From Neoroseomonas terrae (GTDB lineage Bacteria > Pseudomonadota > Alphaproteobacteria > Acetobacterales > Acetobacteraceae): a stretch of 54,926 nt of DNA. Position 1 is the first letter of the stretch. The number at the start of each line of letters is the position of its first letter. This document shows positions 1-9,530 of this stretch, in pieces. Both the position numbers and the translations under genes were made by a program. A model generated the notes under the pieces. That model did no database searches. It had not been told where the DNA came from and saw nothing but the letters and a program-made list of their open reading frames with translations. The stretch is from NCBI RefSeq assembly GCF_018129025.1, contig NZ_JAAEDI010000035.1:1-54926 (forward strand), in the 5' to 3' direction.

Positions 1-726
1 CCCGCTGTCGCGCCGCCGCCGCCCGTGCCCGAGGCGCCGCGTGACCTCGCCGCGCTACCACCAGACCCGGCCGGCGCCGTGCCGCCACCGCCCTCTACCG
101 AAGCGCCGCCGCCTCCTGACTTCATCGAGCCGCCACCGGCGGAGCAGGCCGCTCCCTCGCCTCAACCCGATCCGCCAGCGCAGCAGGCGGCCCCGTCGCC
201 TCCGCCCGAGCCCCGGCCGCCACAGCAGCAAGCCACCGCGCCGCCAACCCAGGCGCAGGCCGATCCGCTGCCCCTGCCGCCGCCACCCCCGCCCGAGCCA
301 CCGCAGCGGGCCGCAGCCGCCTCACCGCCGTCGCGTCCAGCCCAGCCCGCCGCGCCGCAAGGACCCGTACGGCTCGACGCCGGCGCCGGCGACATGGCCG
401 CGCCGTCGCTCGGCTCCTTCGCGCTCGGTGCCGTGGTCCCGCCCAGCAGCGATGCCGGTGTCCGCAACAACCCACCGGACTACCCGGAGGATGCGCGCCG
501 CCGGGGCCAGGAAGGCGTCGTCCGGCTTGCCCTGAGGGTCAACGCGGAGGGGCTGGTGACCAATGCGGCGGTCGAGGAATCCTCCGGCGTTCCGTCGCTC
601 GACCGCGCGGCGATGGAAGCGGCGCGCCGCTGGCGCTTTCGCCCGGCGATGCGCGCCGGCATGCCGGTGGCGGCGACACTGACCACAGCGGTGCATTTCC
701 GCCTGTCGGACTCGCGCGGGCGATGA
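1..726 (+). CDS. tonB: TonB-family energy transducer, C-terminal part (5' end outside the window)
   Basis: The frame is open from the left edge, so the N-terminus, where TonB proteins carry their inner-membrane anchor, lies outside the window. What is seen is a very proline/alanine-rich spacer (roughly the first 130 codons, many PPPP and PAP runs), suited to crossing the periplasm, followed by a TonB C-terminal domain of about 85 residues. That domain has the family pattern: a YPEDARRRGQEGVV segment, a strand with the LRVNAEG turn, a SSGVPSLDRAAMEAARRWRFRPA helix region and a final short strand. TonB transmits proton-motive force from ExbB/ExbD to TonB-dependent receptors. The next gene, a cobalamin adenosyltransferase, starts 16 bases downstream on the same strand, and a BtuB-like receptor lies just beyond, so this copy may serve cobalamin uptake. 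ExbB/ExbD would be expected upstream but cannot be seen. Confidence 0.9.
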   Translation, partial: PAVAPPPPVPEAPRDLAALPPDPAGAVPPPPSTEAPPPPDFIEPPPAEQAAPSPQPDPPAQQAAPSPPPEPRPPQQQATAPPTQAQADPLPLPPPPPPEPPQRAAAASPPSRPAQPAAPQGPVRLDAGAGDMAAPSLGSFALGAVVPPSSDAGVRNNPPDYPEDARRRGQEGVVRLALRVNAEGLVTNAAVEESSGVPSLDRAAMEAARRWRFRPAMRAGMPVAATLTTAVHFRLSDSRGR

Positions 727-742
727 TCAGGGAGGAACGGCC

Positions 743-1297
743 ATGGTGAAGCTCGACGTCATCACGACGCGCGGTGGCGACAAGGGAGAGACCTCCCTCG
801 GCGACGGCACGCGCCTGCGGAAGTACGCGCTGCGCATCGAGGCCTTCGGCACGGTGGACGAGGCCAACGCGGTGCTCGGCGTGCTGCGCCTGCATCTGGC
901 CGGCGAAGCCGATGCGATGGTCGCGCGCATACAGAACGAGTTGTTCGACGTCGGCGCCGATCTCTGCGTCCCGGGGGAGGCCGGGGCACGCCTGCGCGTA
1001 TCGGACACGCAGTCGCTGCGGCTGGAAGCCGAGATCGCGGCGATGAACGCGGCGCTGCCGCCGTTGCGCAGCTTCGTGCTGCCGGCCGGCTGTGCCGGCG
1101 CGTCCTACGCGCATCTCGCCCGCACGGTGGTGCGCCGCGCCGAACGCCTGGCGGTCGGCCTGGCGGCGCAGGAGGAGGTGAACGGCGCGGTGATCCGCTA
1201 CCTCAACCGCCTGTCGGACCACCTGTTCGTGCTGTCCCGCCACCTGAACGCGGCAGCGGGCGGCGATGTGTTGTGGGTGCCAGGGGCGACGCGGTAA
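743..1297 (+). CDS. pduO: Cob(I)alamin adenosyltransferase, PduO type
   Basis: The 184-residue protein matches the PduO/MMAB family in length and motifs. There is an N-terminal TRGGDKGETSLGDG ATP-binding segment (about residues 9-22), a central FDVGADLC motif, RTVVRRAER (about 127-135) and a RYLNRLSDHLFVLSR helix (about 152-166) that contributes ATP and cobalamin contacts in the family. It transfers the adenosyl group of ATP to reduced corrinoid, making adenosylcobalamin in the cytoplasm. The ATG follows a GGAGGA ribosome-binding site. The gene lies 16 bases after tonB, probably in the same transcript, and converges on the btuB-like receptor. The arrangement joins corrinoid import and activation. 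The family is certain; the exact in vivo corrinoid substrate is inferred. Confidence 0.93.
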   Translation: MVKLDVITTRGGDKGETSLGDGTRLRKYALRIEAFGTVDEANAVLGVLRLHLAGEADAMVARIQNELFDVGADLCVPGEAGARLRVSDTQSLRLEAEIAAMNAALPPLRSFVLPAGCAGASYAHLARTVVRRAERLAVGLAAQEEVNGAVIRYLNRLSDHLFVLSRHLNAAAGGDVLWVPGATR

Positions 1298-1322
1298 CCG
1301 GGCGGGGCTAAGCCCCTCCCGG
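1298..1322. terminator. Hairpin between convergent pduO and btuB-like genes
   Basis: Ten bases CCGGGCGGGG pair with CCCCTCCCGG (one mismatch) around a five-base CTAAG loop, directly after the pduO stop and 15 bases beyond the stop of the convergent receptor gene. There is no clear U tract, so it is at best a GC-rich bidirectional terminator. It resembles the other GGGGC-nnn-GCCCC hairpins that follow genes in this window. Confidence 0.45.
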
Positions 1323-1337
1323 CCCCTTCCCAGTTCA

Positions 1338-3329
1338 TCAGAACGTGCCGCGCACCCCGGCCACCGCCGTCCGCCCGGGTATGACGAAGCCGTTCGCCGG
1401 CTCATAGCGCGTGTTGGTCAGGTTCCTGAACTCCACGAAGCCGGCGAGCTGTTCCAGGATCGGCACCGTCGCGGTCAGGTTGAACACCGTGCCAGCGTCG
1501 TTCTTGCCGGCCGTCGGGATCGAGGTCCCGTCGTCATTGTAGCGGGCGAAGGCGCCTTCCGGTGATTGGCCGGTGTAGAGGATCTCCGGCACCACCACGA
1601 TGCGCTGGTTGCGCGGCCCGTCCCACGGGAGCGGGGCGGCGAAGCGCATCGTCAGGCTGGCTATGTTGCGCGGCCGGCGCGGCAGCGGCATGTCGTTGGT
1701 CGTGTCGCGCGCTTCCTGCACTGTCCAGGCGCCCGTCAGCGAGAACCAATCGGTCGGTCGCAGCGTCAGCGCGAATTCGCCGCCGCGGATGCGGGCGCTG
1801 TCCACGTTGATCAGCGTTGTGAAGCTCTGGTCGTAGTTGATCAGGTTGGTGATGCGGCTGTCGAAATACAGCGCGGAGACGGTCGCCCAGGACCCGATGT
1901 CGGTCTCGATGCCGGCTTCCCAGGCAAAGGCGTCCTCAGGCCGGAGATTCGGGTTGCCCTGGAAGAAGCCGGTTATGGTGCCGAAGCGCTGGAACAGCGA
2001 CGGCGCCTTGAACGACGTGCCGGCCGCGGCGCGCAGGCGGGAGGAGATTTCGGGCAGCGCAAGCACCGCACCGAGCCGCCAACTGGTGAAGCCGTCATAG
2101 CCCTCGGGCCCGTCGTAGCGGAGGCCCGCGGACAGGTCGAGCCGCTCGAACAGCCGCCCCTGGATCGAGGCGTAGCCCGCGCCGGAGCGCTGCGACGCAT
2201 CGACCGTGGTGCGGAAGAAGGCGGAGCCGTTGGCGCTGTCCGCGGTCTCCTTCTCCCATTGCCCGCCGAACAGCATCACCACGTCGGTCAGCGCGCCGGC
2301 ATCGGGGAAGCGCAGCGTGTTGTCCCAGGAGAAGGCCTGGCGGCTCGAGCGATACAGGTCGTCGGCCGTGCTGAACGGGTTGCCGGGATCGGGCAGGTTC
2401 GTATAGCGCCGCCGGTTCGCGCTGCCGGAGACGGTGAAGCCCGTGGTCCAGGCTCCGCCGAACAGGTCGGTCGCGGTGCGGACATAGCCGAACCAGGACC
2501 GATCCTGGCCCGTATAGTTCGGGTCGTCGTTCGGCACGTCGTCGAGCCCGACCGTATTCTCCCGTCCGCGCACCAGGCCTTCGATGCGGGTGCGGCCGAG
2601 CACCTCGCCCGACACGGTCTCACCGAGCGTCAGCCCCAGCCGGGCGGTGACGATCGCCGAGCGCAGCCCGTCCAGTTCCCCGCCATTCTGGTAGAAGCGC
2701 GGTGCCAGCGCGTTGGACCCGCGCGTGGACAGGCCCTGCCCGGTGATCTGGTAGTCGACGGGGCCGACGGTCCCGCCGACGCCCGCATAGCCACGCACGG
2801 TGGAGTTCGACCCGCCCGCCGCCTCGAAATACGGTGCGGCGGCACGGTCGGCCGGGGCGGATCGGGTGATCAGGTTGATCACGCCGCCGATTGCCGCCGA
2901 GCCGTACAGCGAGGACACCGGCCCGCGCACCACTTCGATCCGTTCGATGTCGCCCAGCAGTTCGTTGCCGAAGTTGAACGCGCCGTTCGGGTCGGACGGG
3001 TCGTTCACCGGCACGCCATTCATCAGCACCAGCACCTGGCGCGCATTGGTGCCGCGCGCGAAGCCCGACGCCTGCTGGCCGAGCCCGCCCGACTGCACCA
3101 GCCGGAAGCCCGGCACCGTCGCCAGCGCGTCCGACAGGGTGACGTAGCCGTTTTCCTGGATCATCTGCCGGTCGATGACCGTGACAGGGGCCGGAATGCG
3201 GTCGCGCGGCGTCGGCACGCGCGTCGCCGTCACGACCATGTCGGGCAGGGCGGCGGTGGGCTGCACCTCCTGCGCCCAGGCAGGGGCGAGGGGGGTGAGG
3301 GCGATCAAAGCGAGGATCCGGCGATTCAT
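1338..3329 (-). CDS. btuB: TonB-dependent outer-membrane receptor, BtuB-like (cobalamin)
   Basis: This is a 663-residue TonB-dependent receptor. A signal peptide (MNRRILALIALTPLAPAWA) is followed by a TonB-box-like stretch (PDMVVTATRVPT). Then comes a plug domain with the usual ALATVPGFRLVQSGGLGQ, VLVLMNGVPVND and IERIEVVRGPVSSLYGSAAIGGVINLIT segments. The rest is a beta-barrel ending in a C-terminal phenylalanine (VAGVRGTF), the outer-membrane sorting signal. The ATG at 3329 was chosen because the reading frame extends further upstream but only this start gives a signal peptide. A cobalamin riboswitch in the leader and a neighbouring adenosyltransferase and tonB make cobalamin the likely cargo. 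Substrate identity rests on context and the riboswitch, not on residues of the barrel. Confidence 0.9.
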   Translation of the reverse strand: MNRRILALIALTPLAPAWAQEVQPTAALPDMVVTATRVPTPRDRIPAPVTVIDRQMIQENGYVTLSDALATVPGFRLVQSGGLGQQASGFARGTNARQVLVLMNGVPVNDPSDPNGAFNFGNELLGDIERIEVVRGPVSSLYGSAAIGGVINLITRSAPADRAAAPYFEAAGGSNSTVRGYAGVGGTVGPVDYQITGQGLSTRGSNALAPRFYQNGGELDGLRSAIVTARLGLTLGETVSGEVLGRTRIEGLVRGRENTVGLDDVPNDDPNYTGQDRSWFGYVRTATDLFGGAWTTGFTVSGSANRRRYTNLPDPGNPFSTADDLYRSSRQAFSWDNTLRFPDAGALTDVVMLFGGQWEKETADSANGSAFFRTTVDASQRSGAGYASIQGRLFERLDLSAGLRYDGPEGYDGFTSWRLGAVLALPEISSRLRAAAGTSFKAPSLFQRFGTITGFFQGNPNLRPEDAFAWEAGIETDIGSWATVSALYFDSRITNLINYDQSFTTLINVDSARIRGGEFALTLRPTDWFSLTGAWTVQEARDTTNDMPLPRRPRNIASLTMRFAAPLPWDGPRNQRIVVVPEILYTGQSPEGAFARYNDDGTSIPTAGKNDAGTVFNLTATVPILEQLAGFVEFRNLTNTRYEPANGFVIPGRTAVAGVRGTF

Positions 3330-3483
3330 CCGGGGGTCCCTCCGTAAGCACGGTCCGCGTTTCGTCCCGGCATCATGCCGGAACGGGCTTGCGTCGTGCT
3401 CGCATACGGAGGTCCATGTCAGAATGACGCGGCCTGGGTCCGTTGCGCCGGTGCTCCCCGCCCGGCACGCGCGAGACAACTCT

Positions 3484-3670
3484 GCGCCGGCCGGTCTCCT
3501 GGCTCGCGACGGGGCGGAGGGTTCTCCGCCGGCCGGCCCCGCCTTCTCGCACCTGAGGCGCAATGGCGTGTGGGACCGATCTCGTCGCCTACAGTTGCGG
3601 GGGCAGCCGCGGATTGACGGTGGTCACCGCCTCGCGCGTTCCCGTTTCAGCCCTTCCGGGCCACCGGCGC
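3484..3670 (-). promoter_or_regulatory. Cobalamin (AdoCbl) riboswitch upstream of btuB-like gene
   Basis: Read on the minus strand, this 187-base leader contains the cobalamin riboswitch signature in order. These are a closing stem GCGCCGG at the 5' end pairing with CCGGCGC at the 3' end, an AAACGGGAA block near 3646-3638, GCGGTGA near 3630-3624, TCAATCCGCGG, the B12 box with CTGCCCCCGCAACTGTAGGCG near 3606-3586, and GCGAGCCAGGAGACCGGCC near 3507-3489. It ends about 155 bases before the receptor ATG. In this class, adenosylcobalamin binding represses the downstream gene, usually by blocking translation or ending transcription. The remaining 155 bases probably hold the expression platform, but no convincing anti-terminator pair was worked out. 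Confidence 0.92.
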
Positions 3671-3798
3671 ATGGCCGCAGCTTATGACGGGGCCGCCGCG
3701 CCGCGTCCAGGGCGGCGCCGCGCATCGCCTCCGGAAGCGCAAGGCGCGACCGCGCCCCGACCGTCAGCCGCCCCGACAGCGCAGGGCGCGAAGGCAAA

Positions 3799-3814
3799 CC
3801 GGCCGGGTGGCCGG
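3799..3814 (-). terminator. Possible terminator after exoD
   Basis: A six-base-pair stem (CCGGCC/GGCCGG) with a four-base loop lies 19 bases past the exoD stop and is followed on the minus strand by TTTGCC. The stem is short and the U run is only three bases, so this is a weak candidate. Confidence 0.3.
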
Positions 3815-3833
3815 CGTCCGCCGTCTGAGGGCG

Positions 3834-4583
3834 TCAGAAAATGTAATGCAGCGCTTCCATGCCGAACCACAGCAATGCGCCGAGCACCACCGTGGCGAAC
3901 AGATTGCCCAGGATGGTCAGCGCGATGCCGATGCCGACCACCTTGCTGTCGTTCTCCACCAGGCCGAGCGCCATGACGATGACGCCGAAGGCCGGTGGCC
4001 CATTGGTGCCGGGCCCGGGCAGGATCAGCATCACTGCCGCATAGGCGGTGAGCCAGCCGACCACCTTGTCCGCCACGGCCCCAGTGAAAGGGCCCGGCCG
4101 CGGCCGCACCCACCGTTCGATCTTCGCGATGGCGCGGGACACGCGGGTGGTCGAACCGGGCGTCAGCCGCAGCAGGTCGCTGCGCTTCAGCGATTGCCGC
4201 GCGATGACCGCCGGCAGCTTCGGCTTGCGGAAGCCAAGGCCCATCTGCACGCCGAGGATCAGCATCGGCAGGCCGAAGACCGATGCCATGCCCGGCAGCA
4301 GCCCGGGCAGGCACAGCAGCAGGATCAGCAGGCCGAAGGCGCGGTCGCCGAAGGCCTCGCCCATCTCGCCCAGCGTGATGCGCTCGCCCGGGCACTGCGC
4401 GGCGACCTCGGCCACCAGGCGCGTGATCGGCGCGGTCGCATGGGCCTCGGCGAAATGCTCGGGGGTGACGGGCTCCTGCGCCGCCAACCTCGTCACCTGC
4501 CCGTCGTGAGTACCGTCCACCCTGTCGTTCCGCTCCGTCCCCGGCGGCGACAATGCGGCCGCTCGCGGCTGGACAGGTAGCAT
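3834..4583 (-). CDS. exoD: ExoD-family exopolysaccharide synthesis membrane protein
   Basis: This is a 249-residue membrane protein of the ExoD family. The family hallmark ITLGEMGEAFGDRAFGLLILLLCLPGLLPG (about residues 69-98) sits in the first hydrophobic hairpin. Two further hydrophobic segments follow around GWLTAYAAVMLILPGPG and KVVGIGIALTILGNLFATVVLGALLWFGM. ExoD was first described as needed for normal exopolysaccharide production and alkaline tolerance in Sinorhizobium; its biochemical activity is unknown. The cytosolic N-terminus is about 60 residues and of low complexity, so a start slightly downstream of the ATG at 4583 is possible; no clear Shine-Dalgarno helps decide. It appears monocistronic, with nothing recognisable in the roughly 275 bases between it and the divergent next gene. 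Confidence 0.82.
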   Translation of the reverse strand: MLPVQPRAAALSPPGTERNDRVDGTHDGQVTRLAAQEPVTPEHFAEAHATAPITRLVAEVAAQCPGERITLGEMGEAFGDRAFGLLILLLCLPGLLPGMASVFGLPMLILGVQMGLGFRKPKLPAVIARQSLKRSDLLRLTPGSTTRVSRAIAKIERWVRPRPGPFTGAVADKVVGWLTAYAAVMLILPGPGTNGPPAFGVIVMALGLVENDSKVVGIGIALTILGNLFATVVLGALLWFGMEALHYIF

Positions 4584-4858
4584 ATCGGGCAGGGCGCGCG
4601 GAACGGTCAGGGAGATGTCATTTCCGCAACGGCAGCGGCAACATCAGACGCGCAATCGCGATGGGGCGGCTGCGCTCGCGTTCCGCCTGTCGCCCGGCGC
4701 GACGCCGGAAGCGTGCCCTTGGCGTGAAGCCAGGCAAACCGGGGGGTGCGCCGCGGGGGGCTCACGCGGTTAGCGGAGGAAGCCGACCGTCGGCGTCACA
4801 TCACACTGCAACATTTCGTATTATTGTCGGCGTTGAGGCGCGCCGGTAATCGGGACCC

Positions 4859-5593
4859 ATGCGCGCAACGATCATCCTCGCCTGCCTTCTCCTTGCCGTG
4901 CCGGCTTCCGCACAGCAACCGCGGGAGGTGCGCTACTTCGGCGAGATCTACATCCGCGCCGCGCGGTTGGTGACACTCGCGCCCCTCTGCGGCCTGCGTG
5001 ACGAGGCCTGGGCGCAACGGCTGGCGCAGGGCGTCTCGGCGACACGGCATGGCGTGCTGCCGGAAGGTCAGCAGGAAGGCCTTGCCTCCGCAGCCTTCGC
5101 CGTGACCGCCGGCACGCGGCTCTATGAGACCTTCGGCCGTACTGTCTGCGACCCGGCGGCCGATACCATCATGCTCTGGCGCGACGCGGATGAGCTCGCG
5201 AGGGCCGATGCCGGCGCGGAGCCGCCCCTGCCCACCTTGCCGGAGGCCGTGACGCTGCTCGCCTGGCAGGCCTTCATCGCGCAGATGGCAGTGCGATGCG
5301 ACATGGAGGACCGCCGATGGGAAGGTGCCGCCATGTCCGGCATCAGGCGCGCCATCGCCATGCAGCCAGGCCTTGCCGCGGACGAGGGGGATCGTCGCCG
5401 CATGGCCCGCCACATGGTCGCGATGGCCCGGGCGATGGCCAATCTGGTTCACGGCACGCATGGCGCGAAAACCTGCACGCCCATCCGCGGCAATCCGGCG
5501 CTGGCGCAGGCCGAGGCGACGGCAACCCAGTGGCGGCGCCTGTGCACGGCGCGCCGCCCGGATCCCACTTGCCCGCTCGGCCAGCCCGAGTGA
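4859..5593 (+). CDS. Secreted protein of unknown function
   Basis: The 244-residue product begins with a clear Sec signal peptide (MRATIILACLLLAVPASAQQ, cleavage probably after ASA). The mature part is largely helical in character with several spaced cysteines (in LCGLRD, TVCDPAAD, VRCDMED, KTCTPIRG, RLCTARR and TCPLGQ), which could form disulfides in the periplasm. No catalytic motif or known domain was recognised. The gene is transcribed alone and runs tail-to-tail with malate synthase G, its stop lying about ten bases from that gene's stop. The coding assignment is well supported by the signal peptide and by codon usage like its neighbours; the function is open. Confidence 0.75.
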   Translation: MRATIILACLLLAVPASAQQPREVRYFGEIYIRAARLVTLAPLCGLRDEAWAQRLAQGVSATRHGVLPEGQQEGLASAAFAVTAGTRLYETFGRTVCDPAADTIMLWRDADELARADAGAEPPLPTLPEAVTLLAWQAFIAQMAVRCDMEDRRWEGAAMSGIRRAIAMQPGLAADEGDRRRMARHMVAMARAMANLVHGTHGAKTCTPIRGNPALAQAEATATQWRRLCTARRPDPTCPLGQPE

Positions 5594-5603
5594 CCGGCGT
5601 CGG

Positions 5604-7751
5604 TCAGCCCGCCGCTTTCGCCTCCCGCCGCCGCTTCGTCAGCACGAACTCGGTGTAGCCGTTGGGCTGCTTCGTGCCCTCGAACACCAGGTCGCAGGCG
5701 GCCTTGAAGGCCGGCCCGTCGAAGCCGACAGCCATCGGCCTGTAGACCGCGTCGCCCTCATTCTGCCGGTCCACGACGGCGGCCATCCGCTTCATCGTCT
5801 GCATCACCTGGTCCGAACTGACGACGCCATGGCGCAGCCAGTTGGCGATGTGCTGGCTGCTGATGCGCAGCGTCGCGCGGTCCTCCATCAAACCGACATC
5901 GTTGATGTCCGGCACCTTGGAACAGCCTACGCCCTGGTCCACCCAGCGTACGACGTAGCCAAGGATGCCCTGTGCGTTGTTGTCGAGCTCCGCCTGCACA
6001 TCGGCGGGCGACCAGTTGGTGTCCTTCGCGAGCGGCACGGTCAGGATGTCGTTCAACGTCGCGCGGCGGCCGCCCTTCGCCAGCTCATCCTGCCGCGCGG
6101 CGACGTCGATGTCGTGGTAGTGCAGCGCATGCAGCGTGGCGGCGGTGGGGGAGGGGACCCAGGCGGTGTTCGCGCCGGCCTTCGGATGCCCGACCTTCTG
6201 TTCCAGCATCGCCGCCATCATGTCGGGCATCGCCCACATGCCCTTGCCGATCTGCGCGCGGCCGCGCAGGCCGCAGGCGAGGCCGGTATCGACGTTCCAA
6301 TCCTCATAGGCGCCGATCCAGGCGGCCTTGCGCATGTCGTTCTTGCGAACGACGGCGCCGGCCTCCATCGAGGTGTGGATCTCATCGCCCGTGCGGTCGA
6401 GGAAGCCGGTGTTGATGAACACCACGCGATCCTTGGCGGCCGCGATGCAGGCCTTGAGGTTGATCGTGGTGCGCCGTTCCTCATCCATGATGCCCATCTT
6501 GAGCGTCGTGCGGTTGAGGCCGAAGGCATCCTCGACGCGCGAGAACAGCGTGTCCGCCCAGGCCACTTCCTCCGGCCCGTGCATCTTCGGCTTCACGATG
6601 TAGACGCTGCCGGCGCGCGAATTCAGCTTCTTGCCGCGGATGTCGTGCAGCGCGATCGCGACCGTGCACATGGCATCGAGGATGGTCTCCGGGATGTCCT
6701 CCCCATCCAGCGTCACCGCGTCGGTCATCATGTGGTGGCCGACATTGCGCACCAGCATCACCGAACGTCCATGCAGCGTCGTCGCGCCGCCCGTCGGACG
6801 CTTGAAGATGCGGTCGGCGTTCAGGCGGCGGGTCATCATCTGCCCGCTCTTCTCGAACTCGGCGACCAGGTCGCCCTTCATGAGGCCGAGCCAGTTGCGA
6901 TAGACCTCGACCTTGTCATCCGCATCGACGGCGGCGACGGAATCCTCGCAATCCTGGATGGTGGTCAGGGCGGATTCGAGCACGACGTCCGCGATGCCGG
7001 CCGGATCGGTCTTGCCGATCGGGTGGTTGCGGTTGAACACGACCTCGATGTGCAGGCCGTGATTGACGAACAGCACGGCAGACGGTGCGTGCGGATCGTC
7101 GAGATAGCCGACGCATTGCGCCGGCCGGGCGAGGCCGGTCGTCGACCCGTCCTTGAGTTGCACCTCGAGCACACCGGCTTCGATGCGGTAGCGCGTGGCG
7201 TCCGCATGGCTGCCCTTGGCGAGCGGCGCCGCCTGGTCGAGCACGGCGCGGGCTTTCGCGATGACCTTGGCACCGCGCGCCGGGTCGTAGCCCTTCGCCT
7301 TCGGGCCTTCCTGCGGGATGGCATCGGTGCCGTACAGCGCGTCATACAGGCTGCCCCAGCGCGCATTCGCCGCGTTGAGCGCGTAGCGGGCGTTGGAAAC
7401 CGGCACGACGAGCTGCGGCCCGGCCATCGTCGCGATCTCGGCATCCACGTCGGTCGTGCCGACCTTCACCTCGGCAGGCTCCGGCAGGAGGTAGCCGATC
7501 TGCTTCAGGAACGCGGCGTAGCTGTGCAGGTCGATGGGCTTCGCGGGGTTCGCGCGGTGCCAGGCGTCGATCTGCTGCTGCAACTCGTCACGCTTGCGCA
7601 GCAGGGCGGCGTTGGCCGGGGTCAGCTCGCGCAGGATGCGCTCCATCGACTCCCAGAAGCGGGCCGGCGCGATGCCGGTGCCGTGCAGCGCTTCCTCATC
7701 GATGAAGCTGCGCAACGCCGGCGCGACGTGCAGGCCCTTGCGTGCCGCCAT
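5604..7751 (-). CDS. glcB: Malate synthase G
   Basis: The 715-residue protein has the length of malate synthase G (isoform A is near 530). It carries the family segments [76 protein letters not shown] and [23 protein letters not shown]. Near the C-terminus are [42 protein letters not shown] and a terminal KAAG. It condenses glyoxylate with acetyl-CoA to malate in the cytoplasm, the second step of the glyoxylate shunt and the exit for glycolate-derived glyoxylate. The frame stays open upstream into the divergent gene, but the ATG at 7751 gives the conserved N-terminus ([22 protein letters not shown]). No isocitrate lyase or glycolate oxidase gene is in the window. Confidence 0.96.
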   Translation of the reverse strand: MAARKGLHVAPALRSFIDEEALHGTGIAPARFWESMERILRELTPANAALLRKRDELQQQIDAWHRANPAKPIDLHSYAAFLKQIGYLLPEPAEVKVGTTDVDAEIATMAGPQLVVPVSNARYALNAANARWGSLYDALYGTDAIPQEGPKAKGYDPARGAKVIAKARAVLDQAAPLAKGSHADATRYRIEAGVLEVQLKDGSTTGLARPAQCVGYLDDPHAPSAVLFVNHGLHIEVVFNRNHPIGKTDPAGIADVVLESALTTIQDCEDSVAAVDADDKVEVYRNWLGLMKGDLVAEFEKSGQMMTRRLNADRIFKRPTGGATTLHGRSVMLVRNVGHHMMTDAVTLDGEDIPETILDAMCTVAIALHDIRGKKLNSRAGSVYIVKPKMHGPEEVAWADTLFSRVEDAFGLNRTTLKMGIMDEERRTTINLKACIAAAKDRVVFINTGFLDRTGDEIHTSMEAGAVVRKNDMRKAAWIGAYEDWNVDTGLACGLRGRAQIGKGMWAMPDMMAAMLEQKVGHPKAGANTAWVPSPTAATLHALHYHDIDVAARQDELAKGGRRATLNDILTVPLAKDTNWSPADVQAELDNNAQGILGYVVRWVDQGVGCSKVPDINDVGLMEDRATLRISSQHIANWLRHGVVSSDQVMQTMKRMAAVVDRQNEGDAVYRPMAVGFDGPAFKAACDLVFEGTKQPNGYTEFVLTKRRREAKAAG

Positions 7752-7931
7752 GTCCCAGTCTCCTACCCCATGCCGCGCCCCGCACCGGGGCGGCGTTCCA
7801 TCCGGCCTCTCTACCGTCTTTTCCGCGCGGGCGGAAACGACGTCCCCGGGCGTCGGCACGGGCGGGGCTTGCCCCGCGCCCGCCGCGGCGCGACCCTGTC
7901 CGCCCCGAACGCCGCCGAGGAGGACACCGCC

Positions 7932-9503
7932 ATGGCCTGGACCCCGCCCCCGCATGTGACCCAGCACTGGCAGGTGACCAAGCCCGGGGCTTCCGGCAAG
8001 CGGGGCATGGTCGCCTCCCAGGCGCGAGACGCCGCCGAGGCCGGCATCGCCATTCTCGAGGCCGGCGGCACCGCGGCGGATGCGGCGGTCGCGACGGCAT
8101 TTGCGCTCGCCGTCGTTGAACCATGGAATTCCGGCCTGGGCGGCATCGGCTTCACGCAGGTCGCCGGGCCCGGCATCGGGGCGCAGACCTTCGATTTCGG
8201 TCCTGTTTCGCCGCATGGGCTGGACCCGTCGGCCTATCCGATGACAGGCACGATGAAGGCGGACCTCTTCACCTGGCCCGAGGTGTTCGAGGACCGCAAC
8301 ATCCATGGCCCGCTCTCCTTCGCCATTCCTTCCTCCGTCGCGGGCTACGCCGAATTGCACGCGCGGCATGGCAGGCTGCCGTTATCCGTCGTGATGGAAC
8401 CGGCGATCGCGCTCGCGAAGCGGGGTCTCGCGCAGGACTGGTTCACCACGCTGAAGGTCGCGAACAGCGCCGCCGTCCTGCGGAAGTACGCCGAGAGCGC
8501 GCGCATCTACCTGCCGAACGACCTGCCGCCGGTGGCGCCGTACCAGGGCAATCCCGGCTTCTTCCGCCAGGGGCGGCTCGCCGAGACGCTGGAACGCCTC
8601 GCGGCCGCGGGCCTGCGCGACTTCTATGAAGGCGGGGTCGCCGGCGAGTTGCTGGCCGATTTCAAGGAAATGGGGTCGCTCATCAGCGCTGCCGACCTCG
8701 CCGGCTGCAAGGCGATCGTGAAGCCGGCGCTCGAAGCGTCCTGGCGCGGCAAGCGGCTGTTCCTCGCCAATGGGCTCACGGCGGCGCCGACGCTGCTGCG
8801 CGTGCTGGAAGGGATGCGCGGCGCCGACTTCTCCGGGCCCGCGCCGTCCGCGGGCTGGTATGCGCAGCTCGCGGGCGTGTTGCGCGAAGCCTATGCGGAG
8901 CGCCTCGCCGGCCTCGGCGATGCCGAGCCGAAGGCAGCGGAATCCTGCACCACGCACCTGACCGTCTGCGACAAGGACGGGATGATGGTGGCGATGACGA
9001 CGACGCTGCTTTCCTCCATGGGCAGTCGCGTCGTGCTGCCGCGCAGCGGCGTGCTGATGAACAACGGCATCATGTGGTTCGACCCCCGCCCGGAGGCCGT
9101 GAACGCGATCGCGCCCGGCAAGCGTCCGCTGACCAATATGTGCCCGGTCATCGGCGCCGAGGGCGAGGCGCCCTCGATCGCGCTCGGCGCTTCCGGCGGG
9201 CGACGCATCATGGCCTCGGTGTTCCAGACCCTGTCCTACGTCGCCGATTTCGGCATGACGCCGGAACAGGCCGCACACCATCCGCGCCTGGACGTGTCGG
9301 GACCGGACGGCGTGACCGCCGACATCCGCCTGGGCGCGGAAACGCTGGCCGCGCTCGCGAAGGACGACACGGTGACGGAGGTCGAACACGCCGTCCTGCC
9401 CGTGAACTTCGCCTGTCCGAACCTGATCCGCATCACCGCGGACGGGACGCGGGAAGGGATCAGCGACGCGATGAGCCCCTGGAGCGCGGCGCTGGCGCAA
9501 TAG
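7932..9503 (+). CDS. ggt: Gamma-glutamyltransferase family protein
   Basis: A 523-residue Ntn-hydrolase of the gamma-glutamyltransferase family. The N-terminal part has [46 protein letters not shown]. The autoprocessing site is [23 protein letters not shown], with the nucleophile expected at Thr340 or Thr341. Downstream are [16 protein letters not shown] and [13 protein letters not shown], matching the substrate-binding part of the small subunit. Such enzymes cleave gamma-glutamyl bonds of glutathione or related amides, often in the periplasm. No signal peptide is visible here: the N-terminus ([19 protein letters not shown]) is hydrophilic, so a cytoplasmic enzyme or a different substrate is possible. 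The ATG at 7932 follows GAGGAGG and is divergent from glcB with a 180-base shared promoter region. The reading frame is open far upstream only as a shadow of glcB. Confidence 0.9.
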   Translation: MAWTPPPHVTQHWQVTKPGASGKRGMVASQARDAAEAGIAILEAGGTAADAAVATAFALAVVEPWNSGLGGIGFTQVAGPGIGAQTFDFGPVSPHGLDPSAYPMTGTMKADLFTWPEVFEDRNIHGPLSFAIPSSVAGYAELHARHGRLPLSVVMEPAIALAKRGLAQDWFTTLKVANSAAVLRKYAESARIYLPNDLPPVAPYQGNPGFFRQGRLAETLERLAAAGLRDFYEGGVAGELLADFKEMGSLISAADLAGCKAIVKPALEASWRGKRLFLANGLTAAPTLLRVLEGMRGADFSGPAPSAGWYAQLAGVLREAYAERLAGLGDAEPKAAESCTTHLTVCDKDGMMVAMTTTLLSSMGSRVVLPRSGVLMNNGIMWFDPRPEAVNAIAPGKRPLTNMCPVIGAEGEAPSIALGASGGRRIMASVFQTLSYVADFGMTPEQAAHHPRLDVSGPDGVTADIRLGAETLAALAKDDTVTEVEHAVLPVNFACPNLIRITADGTREGISDAMSPWSAALAQ

Positions 9504-9511
9504 GCTGGCGG

Positions 9512-9524
9512 GGGGCTTTGCCCC
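9512..9524. terminator. Short hairpin between convergent ggt and MFS genes
   Basis: GGGGC-TTT-GCCCC occupies the 27-base gap between two convergent stops. The stem is only five base pairs and is followed by a pyrimidine-rich CTCTCCCTC rather than a U run. It matches the loop-proximal part of the larger 3'-end hairpins described elsewhere in the window. Confidence 0.3.
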
Positions 9525-9530
9525 TCTCCC

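Noticed and set aside
1566..3347. 593-codon plus-strand frame across the btuB-like gene
   Set aside because: It mirrors the receptor gene, has arginine/alanine/histidine-rich composition and no recognisable domain.
5325..7931. Very long plus-strand open frame antisense to malate synthase G and joined to ggt
   Set aside because: High GC content leaves shadow frames open. The glcB frame has clear family motifs, and the ggt ATG with GAGGAGG marks the true start.
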